This document shows, piece after piece, positions 1 through 12,600 of a DNA stretch of 64,000 nt. Location: the NCBI GenBank assembly GCA_010279815.1, contig QEOQ01000503.1:244260-308259 (forward strand), in the 5' to 3' direction. The notes beneath the pieces were generated by a model that had not been told where the DNA came from, made no database searches, and worked only from the letters and a program-made list of their open reading frames with translations. The position numbers were made by a program, and so were the translations under genes. How positions within the stretch are numbered: the stretch's first letter is position 1; every line of letters begins with the position of its first letter. Source of the stretch: Brachionus plicatilis. Taxonomy: Eukaryota; Rotifera; Eurotatoria; Ploima; Brachionidae.

Positions 1-3000
1 GCTGTTCCATTACGATAGTCAATTTGGCATTTTCCATTATAAGGCTTATGGTTTACTCTCAAATTAATTACTGTTGATCCTGTAACTGTTTGATTGTACT
101 CATTGAAAATAGTAATGTCAAAATTAATTCTCCAAAAATCAATATGTTCAAATGAATCAAAAAGGGTATCAAAAAGAGTCAGTTCTGTTGTTTCATATCC
201 TTTTGTATACTTACTAATGGATATGTTGTCCATATTTTTCCATTGGGAATCTAATTTGTAAAATATTCGATATCTATAGTCTATTTTTTTGGCATTTTGG
301 CACCCATTTATACATTTACTTTCGATAACTAACTGATTAGCTGCGTTAATTCGAAAATACTTATTAAAGCGCTTACAAAAACCCGAAATTCGACACCTAA
401 AATAAAAGTGAATTTTTAATTCTTTATAATGAATCAGACTTGTTTATAAGTCACAGTTTTAGGTCTAAGTCACAAAAATTTAAGTCAAAGTTATGACTTG
501 CACAAAAATTTTTATCAATACCTGCTTCATCAGGACCATATGAAAGAATTTTTTTCTAAATCTGGTTACATTAACAGACCACATAGGTCAAGATTAACAG
601 CCAGGAATATGGAAGCAACTACTTTATTGGTATCAAATATGGATTTATTAAATCATTGAATTGACTTAAGATTTGTGACTTAAAACAAGTCTGTAATGAA
701 TTAATGGATCATAGAATATATACAAAACACATTGTTCATAATTCAATAAATTTCAATAAAAAATACAAAAAAATTGATTAGGCAAATGCTTGGTCCAAAA
801 ACCTACTCTCTCATTTCACTAATCTTAAATGTGCTAAAAGTATTCTTCAGATTTGGTACTTATACCCAAGTAGTTAAAAATTGAAATTATAGTAAATATA
901 AATATAAACCAACTAAAAGAAAATCCTAAGAAAGAGGAATCTGATTTAATTTGGTTTTGTATAAATAATCATGTATTTTTCTACTTTCAAACTTTTCCTT
1001 TGTATAAAAAATTTTTTATATGGAAAAATTTAGCATTTTTTTATTATTTTAAATTCTTTTCCAAATTTACTTATCCTAAGAGGATGCTAATTCAACCAAT
1101 AATAATAAAAACTGTACCATATTTTGTTATTTTTAACTGAATCTTTATTCTTTTTAAGAATCTAGTCACGTACTTGATTTCGTATATAAGCAACCCTAAT
1201 TTATTCATTATTTAGATATCTCATATATTAAAAAAAGAATTAGTGTCGCAAAAATACGATTACAGATTTATCTAATCATGCTTTAAATTTTAATCAACAA
1301 GATGACGTTGACATTAGAGAATTTTATTTCATAAGTTGACATATTAGAATTCAAGAAAATTTAGAGCCTTCACGAGGTAAAAAAGAAGAAGAAAATCTGA
1401 TCTTTTGATTCTAAATCGTCTTCAGTTACATTTTGTCTTTTCAAAAGTAAAAACTAACTTTTGTTACTATTGTATTAATTATAAAAAAATTGTTTTATTT
1501 TTTTAATCATTTTTTTTTAATTGCTCAATCACCCCTGTCTAATTTTTGTTTTTTGGATTGAGTTGAAATATATATATAAATATATAAATTAGTTTGATAT
1601 TGTTTTTTTTAAATAACTAATGCTTATTTAAAATTATTATTTTTTAAACAAATAAATGATGAATATAAAAAAATTACCTAGTTGAACCTTCAGGCACCAT
1701 TGAAACATTTAATTTTTGCACCTTTATGAATTGAAAATATCTAATATTTTGATAAAATGTTTCCATTAAAAAAAGTGAAAAACTCTTTGGATCATATGGC
1801 CAACTTTTAGAGTCTATACCCAAAATTTTAGAATCGTGATAAAAATTAATCTTTTTCCTGTCATTTATACATTCATTAAAAATTCTGAAATCTTTTTTAA
1901 AATTAGCCAGGTCTTTTCCAAGATTCAAATTTTGATCAAATCGTTTATCAGTGATGCTAAACTGGTCGTTTAGATGCTTTATATCCATTTTAAAGCAATA
2001 AAAATTCACATATTCTAAATCATGAATTTTTATTATGAAATCCATGTCGTAAGCATATTTTATGGTATTAAATGTAAGTCCTTGTTCAGTTCCAATTCTG
2101 ACAAATTCAAGGCCGTTCTCAAGACTAAATAATGCTATACCTCCTGGAAGTACCTGAACATGCGTTTCAATTGACTTTTCAAATCGAGTCATTTTATTGA
2201 CTAAATTTACTTCTAACTCAACGTGAAGTTTAAAAAGATACAAACCATAATCGAGAGTGTTGCTTTTTATGACCAAATTGTAAGTATAAACTGTTGGATT
2301 GTTAAGCAAATCAAAACTTTTATTTTTAATAGTTTTGTTTGGGAATATTGGAAAAATAGTCCATTTTTTTCTGATTGTATAATCTCTGTCAACATTAAAT
2401 TTAAAATTTGTATGAATGATTATAATATCCGATCGAAAAAATTTTTTTGGATGAGTAATATTTTTAATATCGGTCATATCGATTTCTGGTTCAGGAATAA
2501 TGTCTTTTAGAAAATAAAAGTATGAGTATTTTAAAAATTTTAAATTAAAAGGTTTGTATAAATCACTACCCTGCTTGCTTCTTTAGTATCAAAATATATA
2601 TAAAAAATTTGCAAACATTTTAATCAATAATTTTTGGAAGGCATAATTAATTAATAAAAAAAAAAACTTTATGAAAAATATTTATTTCTTCTTTTGAGTT
2701 TTAAATTTTAAAGTTCACGAAATTCAAAACTTTAGTGCTATATGAATTTCACATTTTTGACTCAAAATTCGTATCGTTCAATAAAAAAAATGTGAAATTC
2801 AGATAAATTGATAGTAAAATCCTAGTCATTGACTTGACTTAACTAATAATAATAAAAACTGTACCATATTTTGTTATTTTTAACTGAATTTTTATTCTTT
2901 TGAAGAATCTAGTCACGTACTTTTGTTTCCAAACATTTTATTACTAAAATATTTTCAGTAATGAAATGATTATTTTATTTTTTATTTTTTGGAAAAATCT

Positions 3001-6000
3001 CAAGCCGAACTAAATCTAAAAATCTTTACTTTCAACATGGGCTAAGATTTGAAACACAACTTTGACGCATGCGGCGTAAGTTAAGAATGTTTTAACATGG
3101 GCGAGATGGTGTTTATTGCCTGAGTCAAAGTTGTGTTTCGGGTTCTGAAGCTGCAATATCGAACGAGTGAATACGGTAATTTGAAAACTCGCACTTTTTT
3201 AATGTTATTTGGACATTGGATACATTTTGTAATTCAAACACAAAAAATTAATACAATATCTTATTTAAAATTATTTTTTTTTAATCAATTGATTAAAAAT
3301 GATCATAAATGTCAAAATTGTTTTAAAATATATAAAAACCTGTCCATTATTTTCAAAAAAGCTATAATTTTTTTTTTAAAAAGAAATTAACATCATAAAA
3401 TATTTTCAGTAATAAAATATTTTTGTACATATGTTTGTTTATTTTGATTATTAAGTATCTCAATAAAAAAATATCATTTGTTAAGAACACTGCTAAAATT
3501 TTCTGAGCTTACGAAATAAAAGCTCTTTAGAACCCTAAATTTGAGCAGCCTCAAATTTTCCAATACTTAACTTTTGCGTCGTCTACAAATTAATAATTTT
3601 ATTGTCTTTAACTTTAATACTAATTTAGGTTTAGTTTTTATTTATTGCTGCAATATCCTAACAAGTAATATATTTGAGCCCATCACTGCTTTGGGACTGT
3701 GTGATACTAATTAAAGCAAGTTCTACATTCTGCAAGTTATTCTGTAGTAGGCTTTGAATTGAATTTCCAATTAAGTCGAAGAGATTAAATGGAAAAATTA
3801 AATTGTTTCCGTATATTTACATTCAATTGAACAATATAGGAATTAGAAAAAAAAAATTTATTCCTTAAAATACCTTGTGTACAGTCAGTTGAGAAGTTTT
3901 CAAAAAACATGTTGATTCGTCTTATTTTGCAATCATTTAATTCTTCATATATATCATTGATTTTGTTCTCATAGTTAATTCCAATATTATTAAAATCTTA
4001 AAAAAATAATTGAAATCATTAGAAAAAAAATTCAATTTACCTTTTTTAAATTCAATATCAATTAAAATATTAATAGAACTATTAGCTAATTTTATTCCAA
4101 TCTGATAATCATTTTGTTTGCTATATGTTTTATTAAAAGTCAAAAAATCCAAGTAATGATTTGTTTCTATTAGAGAAAAGATCAAAAAAGCTTTATTATT
4201 TTGCATTTTAGTGAATATTTTTCCTTTAAAAATTAAGTCAGACGAAAAACTCTCAGTGATTCCTATTTGAGCTGTTTTGTTCGTCATTAACAAGAAACTG
4301 CCTTTTTGAATCTTTTCTGGTCTATCAACGAAAAATTCATTCCATCCTTTTTTTAGATTTAAGCTAAACTTAACTTGTGAAAAGTTAAGAGAATCAAAGT
4401 AAATATTTTCTTCATAAAGTGAACAAGGTTTTAATGAACCACATTCTCCAAACGAAACAAATACCAAATCAATGCTTCCGGGATCCATTACGAATATTTT
4501 GAAGCCGATTAGAAATGATGTGTACTTAAATTCATTATTTGTTAGCAAATAATGATCAGAATCTTGTTGGTAAGATGATGATATATTTAAAGTTGGCCCA
4601 AAATAATTGATCGATTCAAATTTCGAAGAATTAAAAATGTCAAACTCACAATCACCATAGTCCACAAAAACCGAATCAAATTCTGCTTGTGAGACGATAA
4701 GCAGTGAACATCTTGCTACTGAATCATTTGCATCACATTTTATTTCCAAATTTTTGTCTAAAAATGTTTCAAAAAATTTAAATTATTATTATAAATTTAA
4801 CTAGAAATACTTTGAAAAAAAATATTTTTAGCTTAAAAAAATCAACTGACTAGTGTCTTTCACTTAGAGTCCTGGTTTTACTTTCATTTGTTTATTCATC
4901 ATTCATATTTAAAATCAATAAAGCATTTATTCAAAAAATTTAAGAAAAAGATATTCAAGTTTACTAATCAAATATTTCGAAAATTGACGTAAAATGATGT
5001 AAATTATAAAAAATGTTAGAGAATATTTCTTTTTTTTTGCCTGAATTTTAGAAATAAAAATTTAAGTTTTATATAAATTTTATATTATATAAATTTATAA
5101 TGATGTCAAAATTACTTTACTTGATGGTATTGTTATGCCTAGCAAATCCTACTTTCCTTTTCTACTAGTATGACGCTATAATTTAACCACTATTTAAACT
5201 TTTGCATTAAAATAATTTGAACAGAATAAAAATTGGTTTACTAAAGTTAATCTTTTAATTATAAATCCCTAGTTTTTACATTGGCGCCCGATAAAAAATA
5301 AAGATACGTCTAAGCTCTACGTTTAGCACGCAATTTTCAAGAGTGGCAAGTTTTTGGCTAATCAGTATGTGGGTTATGATTGGTACCTTGTACCATGCCC
5401 TGGATAACGCCATTAATAGGAAATTATTGCACATGGTCGACGACGTGGATACCGATATCCCATTTAATCCGACCCAAGAAGCTGCGTGGAGCCCACAGTT
5501 TTTCATTGAAAAACTTCAGACTATCTATAGTGACTATTACAGTCAACTCGACACAATGTCCTGGCCCGTATTCGTATGGACCCTGTTCATTTGGCTAGGT
5601 ACGATGTCAACGGCGGCAAGAATTTTGGGATTTATGGTTACATGTAAACCTGCACGTGGACTGGCAAAATTTATGGTCTGGTGTATTAAAGAATTGATAC
5701 AAATGATGATAAAACCGATTAAGTCAAGCGATTGGTATCAAAAAAAACACATAATTCCGCCACGATTCCACTATGATGATGGTGACAACGTGGGTGATCC
5801 AATGCACGCGCTCGTAAGCCGAACGCAAGAACCGGATGAAAGAATCAGTCATCAACCATGTATTCCAGTCGAGCAGGCTGATCAAGTTTCCCGAATTTTC
5901 CAAATTACAAAAGCCTCTTCTCCTTCGACCAACAATCCTTTGGATCTCGGGGGGAAGGAATCAAGACAAGTGGAGCATGTTATCAAACTAATTGACCCAG

Positions 6001-9000
6001 ATGCTGTCCCAATACGGAACAAAGTTCGGCGCGTTCAATACCACAAGAGAGTTGAGTTTAAAAAATCGCTCGACCAAATGCTTTCTGATAATTTGATTCA
6101 GAAATGCGAAAGATTTGATCCAAGAATGTCAATGGGAATAACTAACGCACCAGCAACCTTTGAGTGTGCCAGGAACGAGTTACTCAATGAGTGGATCAAA
6201 GATGGCCATGTATTAGCATTTTTGGAGGACATCTTGATTCACATGCTGACCATTGAGGAACATTTATCCAACGTGGATAAGTGCGATTTTTTTAAGCCAG
6301 AAGTAAAATTTTGCGGCCACATTGTCTCATTTGGTCGCATAATCAAGGATCCGGAAAAAGTTGAAGCCTTGATAAAATATGAACGCCCTTTTAACTTAAC
6401 TCAAGTCCAATCGTTCCTGGAATTTTCTCATTATTATTGTAAATTTATCCAAAACTTCGCGCAAATCGAGGATTCGCTTTATTTTCTGACCATCAGGGAA
6501 AACTACAAAAGAAATGGTACAATGAAATGGAATGAGAAAAGCGAACAATCATTTCAGACCCTTCGCTTAATCCTGACGTCAGACTCATTTCGAATTTTAT
6601 CAGACCTTAGCCAACCATTCCGTCTGGACACGGACGCGTGTAATACCTGGATCGGAGCGGTTTGGTCTCGAGAGTGGAAATTCCAGAATGTACTACTTGC
6701 GAAGCGTTTATCGAGAATGAGAAAATCGACCAAATATTTTACTCAGCTGAGAAAGAATAAGTTTTGTTATTTTTTTTGTTTTGTATTTTGTTTAAAAATT
6801 TCTTCCAGAATGTGGGACCATTCTTTTCCAGGATGGGGGCATATGTTATGCCTAGCAAATCCTACTTTCCTTTTCTACTAGTATGACGCTATAATTTAAC
6901 CACTATTTAAACTTTTGCATTAAAATAATTTGAACAGAATAAAAATTGGTTTACTAAAGTTAATCTTTTAATTATAAATCCCTAGTTTTTACAGTATCAT
7001 GTATCGAAACTGATACTTTAAAATTTACTTTACAAACTTAGTTTTTTTAGTTCAGTTTTGGCTTAATAATTTTTAATTCTAAGATAATGTAATCTTTTCA
7101 TCATTAAGGGCTTAATTTTCTTATTTTTCTTAACTTTTACTTGTTTTATAGGCAAATTGGAGCTAAAGATAAAATTCTCATGGTAAACTCAAAAATTATC
7201 TTAAAAAAGATTGTTAACTAATTTTCAAGCTTTTTTAATTAAAAAAACTTAATGCAGAGACACATTTTCATGTGAAACAAACCATGCTACATCATTTTAA
7301 AGTGCACTATCCTGCATGCATGAAATTTTGCCGAGATTTGAAAATATAAGAAATTGGTGAACGTTCATAGATTTATAGATTTCATAGATTTTTTTTTCGT
7401 ATAATAATTATTTCATAGATTTATTTTCATAGAATTATTTCAGGGTTATTTAATATAGAAAAATAATTAAAAAAAATTTATAATTTCTTTTTCAGAATAA
7501 TAATTTCTCGAAATTTTTCATTGACAATAAATTGAAAAAAATTTATTAAAATTTTCTTTTAATCTACAAAACACAAAATTTTAATTGAAAAAAAAATTAT
7601 TTCAAGAGTTAATTAAACGTGAATACATTTAAAATTTGTTCTAAAAATAATTTTAATTTAATTTTATCTTAATTTTTTCTATTTAAGTTTTAAACATAAT
7701 TTCTATGAAAAAAATATTCTATGAGTATATTTCAATGAAATATTTTTCTACCAAGATTTACTCTATTGGTTTTGTTTAATTTAATTTATTTACTATGAAT
7801 CCAAAGATTCCTTATTTGATATATTTTGAGAATAACCATTTAACTATGATCACAAACTTCAGTAACACGATACAAAAAAATAATTAAAGCTGAGCTTAAT
7901 TTCTTTTTAAAGAATTTTTAATGATGTCTTAGCTATTGTTTAAAATATAAAATTTTCTTACGATTATTCACGGCAAATTTCTGTATATTTGAGTCTAGTT
8001 GAAGTTCATAACTTCCAGGCTGCTGAAAAAATTTGGCTATTTTCAAATTAGATAAGTAAAAACTAACATCGGTTAGACATTTGAACGAAAAATAAGCATT
8101 TTTGTATTGATTTGGTCTTGTAAAGTGTCCAGCACTAATGATCAAATCCGACCTGTACCCATCTGAACTGTCATCTATAATTATTTTCGATGTTGATTCA
8201 GAGTCAATAAAAATCATAGATCCTTTAGGAACTTTCAAAGGTTTATCTAAAATTATTTTGTTCAAACCAAAAGAAGTTTCCAGATACCAAATACCAAGTC
8301 GATTTTCTTCTCGTAAGCTCAAAGTTTCATTTTGATCTAAAATGTATAAGCACACTATCAATGTTCCAGAATTGTATACTTCGAATTCGAAGCCAACTAG
8401 ATTTGCCTGGAATTTGAATTCAGAATTAACTAAAAGCAGACTTGAACCATTTGGATAATATGCTTCAGATTTTGAGGATTTCAAGAAACCAAAACCATTC
8501 ATTAGTTCGCCATTATTAGTCAAATCATAAGATGCACACTTGCCAAATTTAAAGTTAAAAATTTCATTCTTTGTTTGAGATATAAGAAGAACATGACAAT
8601 CAATTCTGTTATCATATACTGAATTTTCACATTTATAATCCGAATATTTTATGTCAACAATTGAAATTTGTTTTGAAATTTTTTTAGTTTCATTTTTAAT
8701 TTTTAAGTTAATTTCATATTGTCCTGAAGTTTCAAACCTATGATCGAAAGTCATATACGACTGATAAAATCTAAGATTTTTTATCGGCTCGATTAAAACT
8801 TTGTAATTAATCATATAATCTATTTTTTTGATTTCATATTCTATAGAATTATTTATTTCTTTTTTTGAAACGATTTTTAAATCTGCAAAAAATGCGCTTT
8901 CAATTGGTTTCACATGAATGGATACGTTTCTTGTATTCAAAATCGGTAAACAATTTTCAGGTATTAATACAGGCTGAATAAACAATCTATTTTGGTAATT

Positions 9001-9655
9001 CTGATTTAAGTCAAATTCCCATTCATGTAGTTTAATAAAATGAATATCATTGTACAATTTATTAAAAATGCTTGACTTTATTGTGATATGTTTGTTAACG
9101 CTACATACAATCTTTATATTTAAAAAAATTAAATAAATAGTAGAAATAAAATATTTGACAAATAATTTAAAATATACAAATTTCTTTGCAAGCTTAAATT
9201 TTACGGCTTTTGTTACAGTGTAATTAACTGGATTATTAAACTTTTTTTTATCCGGTAAAAGATTGTTTTTGGACAGACAGAGTCTAAATGAATTGTTATT
9301 AATAAATGAATCAAATCACTTATTTTGTATACAGTCATACGCCAGCTATATCAGCATGTTTGTCCGAGACGTCGAAGGGGATATAACTGAGTTGGGATAA
9401 CAGTGAAAAATGAAATTAAAAAAAATTTATTCAATAATAAACTAAATACTTTGATAAAATCGCAAATAAAAATCAATATGGAACTAAAATTGGATTACTT
9501 TTATTTTTATAAAATTTTAAATGTTCTTTTGAGAGTAAACTTTTTTACTTAGTAACACTGGTGCAATTTTCTTTCTTTTTTTTTTTTTTTTTTTTAATTT
9601 AACTCGAATTTAATGTAATTTTTTGTAATTTTGCCTATGGGGCTTTAAACTAATA

Positions 9656-9686
<31 letters not shown>

Positions 9687-12600
9687 TTAGTCAATTTAAT
9701 CTTTATATAAAATTTTAATCCTTTTTGGTAAAAAAACTTGAGATTTTTGTCTGAGTTAAATTATTGATTCGTTCACACTCTATTTTCTTAAAAAGACGTC
9801 TAAGATAAATTGCATCAATAGCATCACAACTCTCAAATTGACGAACATAATTTTTTAAATAATCAAAACATTTCTCAGCTTCTTCATGACTAAAGATTGA
9901 CTCAGGTTCAGGTTGTAAAGTTAAAGCATAAAAAGTCAAGGGTATAAAAAAAATTCAAATCAAGAAATTATATGACAAAAATCCTTAAATTCTTTAGGCT
10001 ATTTTAAATCATTTCTTTTGAAAATATTGATTAAATAGAATTTAATATTTCCAAAAAAATTTAATTTTTAAAGTTTGAAGATGACTCGAAATACTATTAA
10101 AATATTTTAATTTATCTACAGAGATATATTTAATTTTATCTTGTTCGATTTTTTACTAAAAAAACTAATTCTTTTTGATTTTTTTTTACTTTTAGATTCA
10201 TCGAAAAATTCTAAGCAGAAAAAAAATTTCCATGTCCAAATAAACTCAAATGTCTTATTTAGTCAAAATTGGTGAATTTCATATAGAATTGGTGATTTTT
10301 GTCCAAAAATGGACAAAAATCATTTCTCCAATTGATCTTTTTCCTTTTTTCCGAAATAAAAATATGTCCTTTATTTTTTTATATTTTTTTATAAAAATTC
10401 AAATAAAGCCAGTTTAGAAAAATAGAAAACTGATGAACACTTTCATTTTGTTCTCATTTTGTTAGTAAATGTAATTTTTGGACAAACAAGCAAAACCTTA
10501 CATAAGAGCTATTTTAAAAAAGCAAAATAATCCAAATCTGAATTGAAGCTTCAAAATTCTTTTTTTAAAGTAAATTGTGAAATTATTTATTAGATTTAGT
10601 AAAAAATCAAGACTGTTTTCAAAATTAATTTTAATAAAATACCTCAATTAAGATTTTTCCTTTGTTTGCTGACCATATGTCAAAACCGTACAGTAAAGTT
10701 TCAAATAAGAATTCTGAATTCAAAAGCATATAAATGGAATCATTTGATAATAATATTGAATCATCAGCTTTATTTGATAAATCATTCGATGTAACATCTA
10801 TTTTCTCGTATGAATTATCACCATAGTTAATTTCCACTTGGTTGGATTTCGATTCAGATGCAACAAAAAGAGAACAATTCAAAGTTTTATCAATTGTGCT
10901 CATACAATTTATATCCCCAACAATTCCTTAAAAAATAAAGATTTAAACATTGCAAAAAAAACGCATTTGAATACAACTTTCTTCATTGTGTATCATTATA
11001 GTTGTTGATTCATTATAGGCTTCAAACTTTGCTGAAAAATTCGTGATCGATTTTGTTAATTCTTTTTGAAGATAAACAATTTCGGCATAAAACAAATCAT
11101 TAACAATCGATTTGAATCTCAATGCCAATATTTTTTCATAGCTCAATTTATAAATTTGATTTCCTAGAACCAAATAATCACTTAAGAGTGTAGGTGATGT
11201 TTGAATTTCAACAGATGCTGATGGCGATAGTTCTATTCCAATTATTGAGCCTTTTTTAACATTTTTATATTTATAAAGCTCTATTTTATTAAAGCCAACG
11301 GAAACATTATAAGTTCCAGCACTCCACTGATTTACATCATTGTCAATAGAATTTTTTTTCATAAAATGTTGAACACAAGATGCTTCACATTCATAAATCT
11401 ATACAAAAATTTATAAGTTACAAATTACGTTTACAATCAGACCAGTAAATAATTATAAACTTTAAAAAATTTTGAATTTAAAAATATAATGTTCCGGACT
11501 ATTTTAAAGAAGTCAATGATTTTTTTTTAATTCTTAAAATTAATATTGAGAATGGAAATATTAATTTTGAATGTCTTGAATTAAAAATAAAAGATATTAA
11601 TTTAAAGTTATGACTAGACTATAAAATATAAAATTTTTGCTTTACGCTTCAAATATCTTATCTAGTCTGAAATTTTGCATAGCTTCTAAAAATTCGTAAC
11701 AGATTCAATACAGTCCCTCAATCAACTTTTAAAATTTATTTAAAGAAATAGCCTTAAACTTATTGAAAAAAAAAATTATTCATTTTTAACATAAAATTTT
11801 ATCTGACAAAACACACAAAAAAATTCACAAAAAATTTAACATTTAATGTTAATGTTTTTGTTAAAATTTAAAATTTAACAAAAACATTAACATTCTTCAG
11901 CGCAAAATCAATATTTTTGCAGCATCTCATGCTTGGAACGATGTTTAAATCTCTTACAATTTACTTAATTCGACTACGGAAAGTACATGGATATCTTTCA
12001 GTCAAAATCATTAGAATATGATTAGCAAATCAGCTCCTAATTGAAATGGAATAAACTTTTGCATATTTTTATACTTAAATATTAAAATTATTTTAAAAGT
12101 TTTACAACAAAAAAAAGTTTTTGATATGTGAAAATCTGTTTTTGATTGTGAAAGACTTTTTTTTGGTTTTACAAAACCAAATTGAATTAAATTTTAAATT
12201 TGAGTAATTTTTGCTGCCAATAGATCAAATTTTTTCCATAATTTAAATGTGAAAAGTATAAATAAATTTATGTTCATGTAAATTAATTTTTTGACTTGAA
12301 GAAAATAAAAAAAATAAAATTACTTTTATTTGAATTTCTCCGTAATTTGCCGAAATTATCTCAAATCCACTCATTATAGAATCAAATTTAAACTCGGAAT
12401 TCATAATTAAAAATTCTTTATCTAGTGAATGAATGGCACTTTCATTGATGTTGAAAAAAATACCAAACCACGAAATTGGTAAATAATTCAAGCTCATATT
12501 TTTTATTAAAACATTTTCTTGCATTATAACAAAATTCTCTCTGCGCCTAGAAAAAAAACTGACCGCACACTCAACAATAGAATCCAAAACTTGTTCCAAA

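Larger units (their letters stand above)
5127..6997 (+). mobile_element. Ty3/gypsy-type LTR retrotransposon, internally deleted, with identical LTRs
   Basis: Two 150-bp direct repeats (5131-5280 and 6844-6993), starting TGTTATG and ending TTTTTACA, are identical by eye. They are flanked by the 4-bp duplication GTAT (5127-5130, 6994-6997). Directly after the left LTR is TGGCGCCCGA (5282-5291), a tRNA-type primer binding site; directly before the right LTR is GGATGGGGGCATA (6831-6843), a polypurine tract. The 1.56-kb interior is too short for gag-pol. Identical LTRs imply a recent insertion, probably mobilised by enzymes from other copies. It sits in intron 7 of the polycystin-like gene, in the opposite orientation. 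Confidence 0.92.
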
